Part shown: positions 8,674 through 15,930 of the stretch, one piece after another
How the letters are laid out: each line of letters opens with the position of its first letter
Position numbering within the stretch: position 1 is the first letter of the stretch
Assembly: GCF_002811955.1 (NCBI RefSeq)
Contig: NZ_NPEF01000036.1
Location: forward strand, 1-22,766
Direction of reading: 5' to 3'
Length of the DNA stretch: 22,766 bases
DNA from: Leptospira ellisii
Lineage (GTDB): Bacteria; Spirochaetota; Leptospiria; Leptospirales; Leptospiraceae
Made by a program: the position numbers and the translations under genes
Notes under the pieces: generated by a model
What the model was told of the DNA's origin: nothing
The model's database searches: none
What the model saw: only the letters and a program-made list of their open reading frames with translations

Positions 8674-9294
8674 TCATTTGGGATTTCCGCCGGAATGTTT
8701 GGATCGGATTCTGCTTAAAGAGGCGGGGGTAATTCCGAGATAGGAGGCGATGTGATACTGAGGAATCGAATCCTCGATTTCGGGACGGTCCTTTTTGAGA
8801 AGTTCGTATCTCGCTTCCGCGTCGAGCGCGAGCAGTTCGTATTCCCGTTTCGCTTTTTTTAAGAAAAGATTTTCCGCGACCTTCCTGCCCAATCTTTCCC
8901 ATACGATGTCCGTGGAAAATAAGGCGCTCAGTTCGGAGAAGTCCGCGACCGCGAGTTTACAATCCGTGATCGCGCGGATGAAACAGGTGGAGGGTTGTGC
9001 GTTGAGGAGATCGAAATAAGAACCCGTAAAATCCCCGGGGAAGTTGAAACTTTTGATGTATTCGTCCCCGTTCGGAGTCAGATAATATTCCCGTAATATT
9101 CCGGAAAAAACGAACGCGAATTCGGCGGGAATTTTCCCCTGTTTTACGAAAAAATCCCCGTAGGATAGTTCACGGAGGGAATATACGATGCCCGCTTCGT
9201 CCCATACTGCGCGGGGAATCGGCGAGATTCCGTCGACCCCGGCGTATATCTTTTCCCACTCGACGCTTCCCTTTTCAATCGTTCGATCGGTCAC
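8674..9294 (-). CDS. Crp/Fnr-family transcriptional regulator
   Basis: The 206-residue product has an N-terminal cyclic-nucleotide-binding-type beta roll (about residues 25-125: LSYGDFFVKQGKIPAEFAFVFSGILREYY) joined through a long helix to a C-terminal helix-turn-helix (about 173-197: IPQYHIASYLGITPASLSRI). Both are characteristic of Crp/Fnr regulators. The phosphate-binding signature of true cAMP receptors (GE, then R-x-A) is not evident: the segment reads GSYFDLLNAQPSTCFIRAI. There is no N-terminal Cys cluster for an Fnr iron-sulfur centre either, so the signal is unknown. The frame is open back to 9462, but that part overlaps the upstream hydrolase gene. The GTG at 9294 gives a family-typical length and is preferred, although without a clear ribosome-binding site. 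Gaps of 100-120 bp on both sides suggest its own transcript. Confidence 0.85.
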   Translation of the reverse strand: MTDRTIEKGSVEWEKIYAGVDGISPIPRAVWDEAGIVYSLRELSYGDFFVKQGKIPAEFAFVFSGILREYYLTPNGDEYIKSFNFPGDFTGSYFDLLNAQPSTCFIRAITDCKLAVADFSELSALFSTDIVWERLGRKVAENLFLKKAKREYELLALDAEARYELLKKDRPEIEDSIPQYHIASYLGITPASLSRIRSKHSGGNPK

Positions 9295-9394
9295 GGATTT
9301 ACGAAACGACGTATCGTGAATTTTGCAATTCCGATTGCGGCCGCACGGAAATTTATTTTTTCCTGCGCCGGTTTCGTATGTTCGTACCGGGAGT

Positions 9395-10306
9395 TTATTT
9401 CCCGTAGACGGATCGTAAGAACGGATGCAAAGCGGCGAGAAATCCCTGCGGATCCTCCGCAAACGGAACGTGTCCTGTGTTTAGGAATACGAGTTTCGAA
9501 CCGGGAATTTTTCCTCGAAGTTTTTCCCCGAATTCCGGAAATATCACCGGATCGTTTTTACCCCATACGATGAGAGTGGGGGTTCGGATCGAGGAGACCC
9601 TTTCCCTAAGATCGTGTCTTTCGTCCGAAAAACTTTTCCATATCGCCGCACGTACGTTGACGGAACCTTCCGCGCTTTTCCGTTCCCGGATTCTCGAAAG
9701 GATGGATCTCGTATATTCGTTGTCGATTTTGACGTAGTATTCCGGAAAAGAATTCCACGTGGCTTTCGTGAACCAGAGGGCGCTCATCAGTTTGACGAAA
9801 ACCTTCGTCTTAAAATCCGGTTCGTTCATTCCGCCCGAGTCCACAAGAACCAAACCCTTTACTAAATTAGGATTATCTAATGCGGTTTTCATGGCGGCGA
9901 ATCCGCCCAACGAATTTCCGATCAATATCGCTCCGTTCGGAGAGAGCGTTTCGATCATTGAAGGGAGGGTTTCGGCGTATAAAACCGCGGACGCGGAATC
10001 CGGCGGGTTCGGAAGTTCGGACGCTCCGTGACCGGGCCAGTCGACGGCTATCACGCGGTAGGAACGGGAGAGTTCCGGAAGGATCGCGTCGAAATCGCGG
10101 TGTTCGTGTCCGGGACCCGCGGAATGGAGAAGAAACAACGTTTCTCCTTTGCCGCTGATCCAATACGCGACCGCTCCCTGTTTCGTGGGAAAAAATCCGG
10201 TAGGTCGGCTCGTCTCCGTCCGGAGTGTTTCGATTTGGGTTTGCACGGTCTGTCCTCCTCCGCAGGCTGCGATACAAAAAAGAATCGTCGGAATGAAATG
10301 TTTCAT
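9395..10306 (-). CDS. Alpha/beta hydrolase lipoprotein
   Basis: The 303-residue product begins with a short lipoprotein signal peptide whose lipobox IAAC places the acylated residue at Cys15, so the enzyme should be membrane-anchored on the periplasmic side or exported further. The hydrolase fold follows: LLHSAGPGHEH near the oxyanion hole, VDWPGHGASE, nucleophile elbow GNSLGG (Ser132), GKNDPV (Asp252) and NTGHVPF (His279), giving a complete catalytic triad. The family includes esterases, lactonases and C-C hydrolases, and the substrate cannot be chosen from sequence. The ATG at 10306 is picked over an upstream in-frame TTG (10342) because it starts directly with the signal peptide. It lies 82 bp downstream of the ECF41 sigma gene on the same strand and could belong to its transcript. 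Confidence 0.88.
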   Translation of the reverse strand: MKHFIPTILFCIAACGGGQTVQTQIETLRTETSRPTGFFPTKQGAVAYWISGKGETLFLLHSAGPGHEHRDFDAILPELSRSYRVIAVDWPGHGASELPNPPDSASAVLYAETLPSMIETLSPNGAILIGNSLGGFAAMKTALDNPNLVKGLVLVDSGGMNEPDFKTKVFVKLMSALWFTKATWNSFPEYYVKIDNEYTRSILSRIRERKSAEGSVNVRAAIWKSFSDERHDLRERVSSIRTPTLIVWGKNDPVIFPEFGEKLRGKIPGSKLVFLNTGHVPFAEDPQGFLAALHPFLRSVYGK

Positions 10307-10388
10307 TCCTGGAAGTCTGCATCGAAACCGCGGGAAAGTCAAGATTCGGATCGGCCCTACGGTGCGGAATCCGATTGTCCTATGTGAA

Positions 10389-11399
10389 TCACTTTTTTCT
10401 GAGTATGGCCCAATGTACGATTTTAAGAAGCGGTTTGGTCCAAACCGGAGGAACGGGATTCTGAAGGGAACTTTTGGGGAATAGAAGGAAAAATTCCAAA
10501 GGGAAGATGATCTTACGCTCCAAAAGTTCGCGTTTGTTTTCGAACGCCTTCATCTTATCCTCGTTTAACACGGTGAAGATGGAATCGATTCCGTTTTCGT
10601 CCATGATGAAACTTCTGAGATAAACGGGTTTATCCTTTTTGTAAACGAGCACGCTTTCCGCGCCGTTGCATTCCGTAAAATAGAGTTCAAGATCCGATTC
10701 CTTGAGATAAGGATTTTTGGCCGTCCGGATCAGAAAGGACGCGGCTCTTTCCCTGCCGAAAATCGGAATTCTCGCGGCGTGAACCTTTCCGCCTCCGTCC
10801 GACCAAACCACGATCTCCTCCTTTAGGAAGGGGAGGAGAAGTTCCGGTTGTCCTTTGGAGGATGCGAGAAGAAAGTTATGGAGCAGTTTCCGTTTGGTTT
10901 CCTTGTCCGGGGAAAACTTTTTTCTTCCGAATTTCAGGGAATCCTTGGCGCGTTTTAAAAGTTGTCTGCAGTTATCCTGCGATTTTCCCACTGCTTCGGA
11001 GATCAGCTTGTAGTCCATGTCGAAGGATTCCCGAAGGATGAAAACGGCCCTTTCAATCGGATTCAACTTTTCTAATAGATGTAAAAGCGCGAGATCCAGG
11101 GTCTCCATATCCGGTTCTTCCGTATCCCACGTAGTCGGGATCGGTTCGGGAAGCCACGGGCCGATATAGGTTTCCCGTTTGTTTTTCGCCTTTCGGAGCG
11201 TATCCAAAGAGAGCCGGGTCGCGATCGTGGAAAGGAAGGCTTTCGGAGAATGGATCGTTTCGTCCTTGGTGTTTTCCCATCGCAAAAAGGATTCCTGGAC
11301 GATGTCTTCCGCGTCGCTCACGCTTCCGGTCATGCGGTAGGCGATACCGAAAACGAGAGGTCTTAGTTCCAAAAACTGTCCGAGTCTGTCCAAGTTCAC
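10389..11399 (-). CDS. ECF41 (SigJ-type) sigma factor with C-terminal SnoaL-like domain
   Basis: This 336-residue sigma factor is nearly twice the usual ECF length. Region 2 covers about residues 10-75 (VFGIAYRMTGSVSDAEDIVQ) and region 4 about 100-155 (LNPIERAVFILRESFDMDY, then the helix-turn-helix). Between them is WLPEP (82-86). The extra C-terminal 170 residues form a SnoaL-like domain containing DGGGK (201-205). WLPEP and DGGGK are hallmark motifs of the ECF41 group, in which the fused domain, not a separate anti-sigma protein, controls activity. No anti-sigma gene is adjacent. The GTG start overlaps the stop of the flavoprotein gene as GTGA, with GGAG just before it. In ECF41 loci the neighbouring oxidoreductase is usually a target, and the promoter upstream of the pair matches the ECF41 consensus, implying autoregulation. 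Confidence 0.93.
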   Translation of the reverse strand: MNLDRLGQFLELRPLVFGIAYRMTGSVSDAEDIVQESFLRWENTKDETIHSPKAFLSTIATRLSLDTLRKAKNKRETYIGPWLPEPIPTTWDTEEPDMETLDLALLHLLEKLNPIERAVFILRESFDMDYKLISEAVGKSQDNCRQLLKRAKDSLKFGRKKFSPDKETKRKLLHNFLLASSKGQPELLLPFLKEEIVVWSDGGGKVHAARIPIFGRERAASFLIRTAKNPYLKESDLELYFTECNGAESVLVYKKDKPVYLRSFIMDENGIDSIFTVLNEDKMKAFENKRELLERKIIFPLEFFLLFPKSSLQNPVPPVWTKPLLKIVHWAILRKK

Positions 11400-12592
11400 T
11401 TCTCCGATCCGGTCGCAAGACGATCGGTCGAAAATCGTTTTTTCTTTTCAGGAAACGATTTCCAGAAATAGAAGTCGAAATATTTTTCCAAGCGCAAGGA
11501 AAGAATCGTGAACTTACAGATCATCTCCTTGATCCAAACCGCGCTTCGTTCCGTCCATATTTTTTCGACGGGCGTGTCGTCCGGTTCGGACTCCTGTATC
11601 ACTCCGTCGTTGCGGCCTAAACTTACGTTCCGTCCCAAATACGCGAAAGAGAACGGCAGGGATCCTTTGTTCGAGTTGGCGCCTAAACGATATGCGAGTC
11701 TTTCGGCCGCGTAAATTCCCATAGGCAGGGCGGTCGCACAGGACATTCTTAGGTGACCGTAACCGGCGGAAACGATCTGCGCGCAGTCTCCGGCTCCGAG
11801 GATTTCCGGGTTCCCCTCCACTTCGAGGAACTGGTTTACGTATATCTGTCCGATCGGATTGGTTCGAAAACCCGAATCCAAACCCACTTTGGACGCGGAA
11901 AGTCCGCCCGCGACGATACAGAGGTCGTGTCCGATTTTTCGGGAGTCTGCGTCGATCAGTTCCTTTTCCTCGAATCTTATAATTTTAGAATTTTCTAATA
12001 TTTTAACGTGATTGTGCTCCAGGAAGGACCTTATTTTGCTCTGCGCCCCGGCGGAAAAGCCGGCTCCGAAACGGCCGGCGTCGATAAGGGTAACGGCCGA
12101 TTCAGGGAATTTGACGGCGAGTTCGGAAGCGGTTTCGATTCCGCTGAGACCCGCTCCGAGGACGGTGATTTTTGCGGTCCTGTTTTTGGAAATAATTTCG
12201 TGCATTCTTTCGCAATCGGCGACGTTCTCCACGCGGACGTAAGTTTCCTTCGAACCGGCGCCGAGCGATCCCTGAACCCCTAGGGAATAGACGAGATGAT
12301 CGTACACGAGCGAGGAGGATCCTCCGTTTAAAATTACGGTTTTCGAATCCTTATCGATCTTTTCTATTTTGGCAAGAATCAATTCCACTTTTTTATGAAG
12401 TAGGGAGCGGACGGAATAGGTGCGTTTTAACGTTCCCGCCAAAATCTGATGATTCCTGATCCTTTCCTGAAATCGATCCTGAGCGGTGATCAAAAGGATT
12501 CGGATCGGAAGTTTTTTTCTGGCCAGACGATTGGCTGCGATGATTCCCGCATATCCTCCTCCTGCCACCAAAACTGTTTTTAACTGCGACAT
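11396..12592 (-). CDS. NAD(P)/FAD-dependent oxidoreductase (type II NADH dehydrogenase-like)
   Basis: The 398-residue product is a two-dinucleotide-fold flavoprotein. It has an FAD-binding GGGYAGIIAANRLA near the N-terminus (11-24), an NAD(P)-binding VLGAGLSGIETASEL (144-158) and the second FAD contact GAGDC (266-270). This is the layout of type II NADH:quinone oxidoreductases and related disulfide-reductase-fold enzymes. Electron acceptor and physiological donor are inferred only at family level. The C-terminal 70 residues are aromatic- and Lys-rich (YFDFYFWKSFPEKKKR) and may attach it to the membrane. GGAGG sits 6 nt before the ATG. It is the first gene of a two-gene unit with the ECF41 sigma factor (4-bp overlap), under a predicted ECF41 promoter. 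Confidence 0.87.
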   Translation of the reverse strand: MSQLKTVLVAGGGYAGIIAANRLARKKLPIRILLITAQDRFQERIRNHQILAGTLKRTYSVRSLLHKKVELILAKIEKIDKDSKTVILNGGSSSLVYDHLVYSLGVQGSLGAGSKETYVRVENVADCERMHEIISKNRTAKITVLGAGLSGIETASELAVKFPESAVTLIDAGRFGAGFSAGAQSKIRSFLEHNHVKILENSKIIRFEEKELIDADSRKIGHDLCIVAGGLSASKVGLDSGFRTNPIGQIYVNQFLEVEGNPEILGAGDCAQIVSAGYGHLRMSCATALPMGIYAAERLAYRLGANSNKGSLPFSFAYLGRNVSLGRNDGVIQESEPDDTPVEKIWTERSAVWIKEMICKFTILSLRLEKYFDFYFWKSFPEKKKRFSTDRLATGSEK

Positions 12593-12616
12593 GTTTGCCT
12601 CCGTGTTCGGAAGAAA

Positions 12617-12643
12617 GACGTCCGCGGGCCCCGGTCCGTGACA
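12617..12643 (-). promoter_or_regulatory. Predicted ECF41-type promoter of the flavoprotein/sigma operon
   Basis: Read on the minus strand, TGTCACG (12643-12637) is followed after exactly 16 nt by CGTC (12620-12617), 24 bp before the flavoprotein ATG. The published ECF41 promoter has TGTCACA at -35 and CGTC at -10. The -35 differs only in its last base. Together with the ECF41 hallmarks of the downstream sigma factor, this supports autoregulation of the operon. The match was made by eye. Confidence 0.7.
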
Positions 12644-12673
12644 GGAACGCGATCTTTTTTCGATTTTAGGGAC

Positions 12674-12690
12674 GTGGGAACTCCCGTTTT
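12674..12690. repeat. GTGGGAACTC element in the flavoprotein/peroxidase intergenic region
   Basis: GTGGGAACTCCC followed by G and six T carries the same ten-base core, GTGGGAACTC, as two of the elements at 13845-14058. GGG-AACT-CCC can form a very short hairpin running into the T run, so it could also act as a weak plus-strand terminator or transcript end. It lies between the ECF41 promoter and the peroxidase operator. Confidence 0.45.
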
Positions 12691-12731
12691 TTGAGAGAAT
12701 TTCCGGCGGAATTTCGACTATGAATATGTAA

Positions 12732-12746
12732 TTAGAATTGTTCTAA
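12732..12746. promoter_or_regulatory. PerR-box-like operator upstream of the cytochrome c peroxidase
   Basis: TTAGAATTGTTCTAA is a 7-1-7 inverted repeat with one mismatch between arms. The PerR box known from Bacillus is TTATAATNATTATAA, so the spacing and most bases agree. PerR is a metal-dependent peroxide-sensing repressor of the Fur family that is present in Leptospira, and peroxide-removing enzymes are its usual targets. The site ends 53 bp before the preferred peroxidase ATG. A TTGACA at 12754-12759 lies just downstream, but I do not find a convincing -10 element at the right distance. Confidence 0.55.
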
Positions 12747-12799
12747 ATTCGAATTGACAGAAGACTTTCGCGTTGAACCATTGACCCAGGATGGTCCTT

Positions 12800-13744
12800 A
12801 TGATACGGATTTTGTCCATTTCGTTTTCGATCTGTCTTTGGCTCGTTTTGAGCGGCTGTAAGGAACCGGTTCAAAAACCGGAACTGGAAAGTTTCGTGGT
12901 CAAGAACGTCATTCATCCGAACAACAATCCTTATAACAAGGATAAGGTGGAGCTGGGAAAGCTGCTCTACTTCGACAAACGTCTTTCTTTAAAGGGCGAC
13001 ACCAATTGCGCCATCTGTCACGGCGTGGAGATTCAAAATTCCGCGACGGCGCCCCGGAATCAGATTCATAAATCCTCCGCTCCGTCTTTGACGAATGTAG
13101 CCTTGTATCGGGACGTTTTTAACGATCCGCAAGCGAACGATCTCGAGGACATCGTCCAAGAACGTGTGCATACCGCGGTTATGCTGAAGGACGAAAAAAC
13201 CATCGTTGCAAGATTGAATCAGGTGCGGGAATACCGGGAACTTTTCGAAAAGTCCTTCGGATCTCCCGGGATTACGATGGAACGGATCGTAAAGGCGATC
13301 TCCGCTTTTGAAAGGACGATCGTTTCTAAAAATTCGAAATTCGATCGATACGTGATGGGGGAAGAATCCGCTTTGTCCCCTTCTCAAAAACGCGGGCTCG
13401 ACGTTTTTATGAATAAGGCGAAGTGCTCGCAGTGTCACAAGGGACCCAATTTTTCGGATTCCGAACGGCATACGACCGGTTTAAAGGGAATCACTCAAAC
13501 GGTGAGAACGCCTAGTCTTCGGGATGTCAGTAAAAAGAGCGAGTTTATGCACAACGGAGAATTTACGAAACTGGAGGATGTCGTCAGTCATTTCGTAAAC
13601 GGCGGTTCTCAGGGGTCGATCGAGGATCCGTTGTTGAAGCCCGCGTCGATTTCCGAAGAGGAAAAACGGGATTTGATCGAATTCTTGAAATCTTTGGAAG
13701 GTGAATCTCTTCCATTCGAAATGCCTAAAATACCGAAGGCCTGA
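12800..13744 (+). CDS. Di-haem cytochrome c peroxidase lipoprotein (CCP/MauG family)
   Basis: The 314-residue product has a lipoprotein signal peptide (lipobox LSGC, Cys20) and two c-type haem motifs, CAICH (Cys70, Cys73, His74) and CSQCH (Cys209, Cys212, His213), each in its own half, as in bacterial di-haem peroxidases. The enzyme would reduce hydrogen peroxide with electrons from a periplasmic donor while anchored to a membrane. TPSLRDVSKKSEFMHNGEF is the expected block after the second haem. The first-half block that usually reads W-x-DGRA is altered here (DVFNDPQANDLED). The ATG at 12791 has AGG too close, whereas the ATG at 12800 has AGGA at 8 nt and directly begins the signal peptide. 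A PerR-like box lies upstream, consistent with peroxide induction. No ccp-specific maturation gene is nearby. Confidence 0.9.
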   Translation: MIRILSISFSICLWLVLSGCKEPVQKPELESFVVKNVIHPNNNPYNKDKVELGKLLYFDKRLSLKGDTNCAICHGVEIQNSATAPRNQIHKSSAPSLTNVALYRDVFNDPQANDLEDIVQERVHTAVMLKDEKTIVARLNQVREYRELFEKSFGSPGITMERIVKAISAFERTIVSKNSKFDRYVMGEESALSPSQKRGLDVFMNKAKCSQCHKGPNFSDSERHTTGLKGITQTVRTPSLRDVSKKSEFMHNGEFTKLEDVVSHFVNGGSQGSIEDPLLKPASISEEEKRDLIEFLKSLEGESLPFEMPKIPKA

Positions 13745-13844
13745 TCGAGTTTCGTCGTTTTAATGACGAACGACCGTGGCGCGTCGCATGCCGAAGGTTT
13801 GTCCTGTTCTTTACTGTTTTTACCGTTGTCCCGTGGAGAGGTTG

Positions 13845-13855
13845 TGTGGGAACTC
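13845..13855. repeat. GTGGGAACTC element, copy 1
   Basis: TGTGGGAACTC, continuing CTAAC, follows GTTG. It shares the core GTGGGAACTC with the elements at 14044 and 12674 and differs by one base from that at 13934. Short elements of this form are, from memory, common between genes in pathogenic Leptospira; their function is not known to me. Confidence 0.5.
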
Positions 13856-13917
13856 CTAACTTTGGGACGAGACTCCGGACGAGGTGGAATTTACGGCACG
13901 TTCGTCCATTTTTTGAT

Positions 13918-13969
13918 TTTTCCGTAAAACTTTTGTAGGAACTCATGCAGGAAAGCGTTTTACGGAAAA
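13918..13969. repeat. Perfect 13-bp inverted repeat enclosing a GTAGGAACTC element
   Basis: TTTTCCGTAAAAC (13918-13930) and GTTTTACGGAAAA (13957-13969) are exact reverse complements separated by 26 nt. The centre holds TGTAGGAACTC (13934-13944), a variant of the nearby repeated element. As RNA this would be a stable stem with the element exposed in the loop, in either direction. It has the form of a small palindromic intergenic repeat. It is not next to a T run on the plus strand. Confidence 0.65.
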
Positions 13970-14042
13970 TCGCGATTTCAAACCGATTCACGCACTTCTC
14001 CGTTTCACATACTTGCGGAATCAAAAGTTTGATACCGAAACC

Positions 14043-14058
14043 GTGTGGGAACTCACAC
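14043..14058. repeat. GTGGGAACTC element, copy 3, with hairpin arms
   Basis: GTGTGGGAACTCACAC is a GTGTG/CACAC stem around a GGAACT loop, so the element itself is a small hairpin here. It is followed by seven A, and in the minus direction it is preceded by TTTTTTT. Core identical to the copies at 13845 and 12674. Confidence 0.5.
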
Positions 14059-14127
14059 AAAAAAATTTTACCTTTGCAAAATCCGGATCAAAACACCTGC
14101 AAACTAGCGACACGACGAAGTTACGAA

Positions 14128-14147
14128 TCGGTCGGTCGGTCGGTCGG
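14128..14147. repeat. TCGG tetranucleotide tandem repeat (5 units)
   Basis: Five perfect TCGG units are followed by GGTC and, four bases later, by a 12-bp perfect palindrome, AGGCCCGGGCCT (14151-14162). The tract lies about 80 bp beyond the TolC gene stop. A tetranucleotide repeat of this kind could change length by slippage, but it is not in a coding frame or obvious promoter. Confidence 0.7.
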
Positions 14148-14176
14148 GTCAGGCCCGGGCCTTACTTCGGACGCTT

Positions 14177-14207
14177 CGTTTCGACGTCGTAGAAACGTAT
14201 TTTTATT
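14177..14207 (+). terminator. Terminator-like hairpin facing the TolC gene
   Basis: CGTTTC (14177-14182) pairs with GAAACG (14192-14197); inside, AC/GT can extend the stem across one G-A mismatch. TATTTTTATT follows directly, so the structure works in the plus direction. It could stop transcripts coming from the peroxidase side before they run antisense into the TolC gene. The stem is A+T-rich and moderate. Confidence 0.45.
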
Positions 14208-14226
14208 AACGAGCGATGATTGGAAA

Positions 14227-15930
14227 TTACTTGGAAGATCCGTTGTCGGCAGCGGATTCCGAAGCGGCAGCGGAAAGCGCTTTCGAATCCGCAGCGGCTT
14301 TCATCAAACGATCTATGATATCCTGTGCGTTGACCCCGAATTTCTCAAAGATATGATTTTTCGCAAGTTCATAACGAAGGATATCGATATTGAATTGAAT
14401 CTTTGCCTGCGTTACCTGTAATTCGGATTGAATCAAATTGTCCAAAGCGGTTTTGACCGCAACCGCGGTAAACCGTCCCTGTCGAAAACGTTCGGAAAGC
14501 CCTCTGTAAAATTTGCCGGCTTCCTCCCTTCTTTTTTTGGCGCCTTCGAAGATATCTTTTCCGGCGACGATGGCGGCATAACGATTCGATAACTCTTCTT
14601 TGATGGAGAGCTTTAGCTCCGTTTCTTTTTTCTCCAGATTTTCGACGTCGAGTTTGGCGTTACGAATATCGGCCTTGATTCCTTTGTCCCAGAGCGGGTA
14701 GGAAAATTGGAATGCCGCATAGGCTTCCGGATATTTAAACGATGCAATGCCCCGATTCGTATCCGTTACGTTCTGTTGAGGAGATACGATATTCTGTCCA
14801 CGGGTGGAATAGGCGCCGGAAATTTTCAAAGAAGGCATGTCTTCCGCTTCCTTGATTTTCAGATTGAGCTCGGCGATTTCCCTTTGTTTCCGAAGATTTC
14901 TCAGATCGGTTCTATGTTCTAAGGCGTATAAATAATCCTTTTCCACGTCGAAGTCGGTGGGAACCGTTTCCTGCAAATCGGTAACCCCTTCCACTCGAGA
15001 AGAAGGATCCGCGTTCAAAATTCGAATCAAAACCCGCTCCGCTTCCCTTCGGGAAACCTTCGCTTTTTCCAAATTGGCCGCGGTTTGCGATAAAATGGAA
15101 CTCCAAAGATTGACTTCGAATCCTTCGGAAAGTCCTAAGTTTCTTTTTCTCGCGGTCAAATCCCGGATATTTTTCGTGTTGGATTGTAATTCTTCCAGAG
15201 TTTTTACGTTGGAATCGTAAATGTTCAAACTCCAGTATTGGATCAAGGTTTGAACCACGAGTTGAGATAAGGTATAAATCAATTCTTCCCGTTTGACGAC
15301 GGTATTTTGTCTTAAGATGGCGTCTTTGTGTTTCTGCGTTTCGCCGAAACCGTATTTTAAAAGTTCCTGACTCAGAGTGATGGTCAGCGCGCTCGTATAT
15401 TGTGGAGGAATCGCGAGCTGCGACAAACTGGATGGAGTGGTCGCAGGATCTTCGAAGGCGCTCGTATCGAAACGAGTGGTACTTCCTTCCAATTTCGCAT
15501 AGGTTCCGGTGCGAAAATTCTTTTCCACCCCTACGCTGATTTTGTCCTGACTCTGTTTGGTTCCTAAGAAAATGTTGTTCCGGTTGTTGGGAAGAGTGGT
15601 TTTAAAAACCGTAATTCCTCCGATCAGATTCCAGGTGAATTGGGATTCGTTTTTGAGTTCGCTTCCATCCGCCTTGACATATTCCATCTTGGCATTTTGA
15701 ATTGTAATATTCTTTTCGAGAACGTGATTTACGGCTTCCCGAAGCGTCAAACGAAGTACCTTTCTTGAATCGCTTAGGTTCCCGTCGGAAGATTTTTTTT
15801 CTTCTTCCAAAAGGGTTTCGTTCGGATTGATTTCCTGAGCGGCGGTCGGTTGGATCGCGGCAAAAAGGAGGGTTCCGGAGATGAGAATATTTTTGAATTT
15901 TCCGCGAATCCGTTCCTTTTTGGGAGCCAT
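14227..15930 (-). CDS. TolC-family outer-membrane efflux protein
   Basis: The 567-residue product starts with a Sec signal peptide (basic [10 protein letters not shown], then [18 protein letters not shown] with cleavage near residue 31). It then has the two-fold repeated helical/beta organisation of the outer-membrane efflux protein family. [23 protein letters not shown] is the characteristic first helix, and the middle segment around [40 protein letters not shown] is the matching block of the second half. Such proteins form trimeric outer-membrane channels for type I secretion or RND/ABC efflux. No periplasmic adaptor or inner-membrane pump gene is in the window, so the partner is unknown. 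The C-terminal 25 residues are rich in Ala, Ser, Asp and Lys and look like a flexible tail. AGG lies 7 nt before the ATG. It is divergent from the DUF255 gene. Confidence 0.9.
   Translation of the reverse strand: MAPKKERIRGKFKNILISGTLLFAAIQPTAAQEINPNETLLEEEKKSSDGNLSDSRKVLRLTLREAVNHVLEKNITIQNAKMEYVKADGSELKNESQFTWNLIGGITVFKTTLPNNRNNIFLGTKQSQDKISVGVEKNFRTGTYAKLEGSTTRFDTSAFEDPATTPSSLSQLAIPPQYTSALTITLSQELLKYGFGETQKHKDAILRQNTVVKREELIYTLSQLVVQTLIQYWSLNIYDSNVKTLEELQSNTKNIRDLTARKRNLGLSEGFEVNLWSSILSQTAANLEKAKVSRREAERVLIRILNADPSSRVEGVTDLQETVPTDFDVEKDYLYALEHRTDLRNLRKQREIAELNLKIKEAEDMPSLKISGAYSTRGQNIVSPQQNVTDTNRGIASFKYPEAYAAFQFSYPLWDKGIKADIRNAKLDVENLEKKETELKLSIKEELSNRYAAIVAGKDIFEGAKKRREEAGKFYRGLSERFRQGRFTAVAVKTALDNLIQSELQVTQAKIQFNIDILRYELAKNHIFEKFGVNAQDIIDRLMKAAADSKALSAAASESAADNGSSK

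Larger units (their letters stand above)
13745..14226. other. 482-bp non-coding region with several repeat elements
   Basis: No credible gene is seen between the peroxidase stop and the TolC gene stop. The region holds a TTCGTC/GACGAA hairpin immediately after the peroxidase stop (13751-13770, without a T run), three GTRGGAACTC elements, a perfect 13-bp-arm inverted repeat, a TCGG tandem repeat, a 12-bp palindrome and a terminator-like hairpin near its right end. An open plus-strand frame from 13945 runs into the TolC gene antisense and is not called. An unannotated small RNA is possible but cannot be shown. Confidence 0.6.

Noticed and set aside
10306..10388. TTGACT on the minus strand as a separate promoter for the lipoprotein hydrolase
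   Set aside because: The -10 at 17-nt spacing would read CAGACT and lie almost at the start codon, so the match is too poor.
11989..12002. TTAGAATTTTCTAA, another PerR-box-like palindrome
   Set aside because: It lies within the flavoprotein coding sequence and has a 6-2-6 form, so it is likely chance in A+T-rich codons.
13945..14421. 158-codon plus-strand frame across the repeat-rich region into the TolC gene
   Set aside because: It runs through the inverted repeat, TCGG tract and palindrome and then antisense to TolC, with no ribosome-binding site or recognisable domain.
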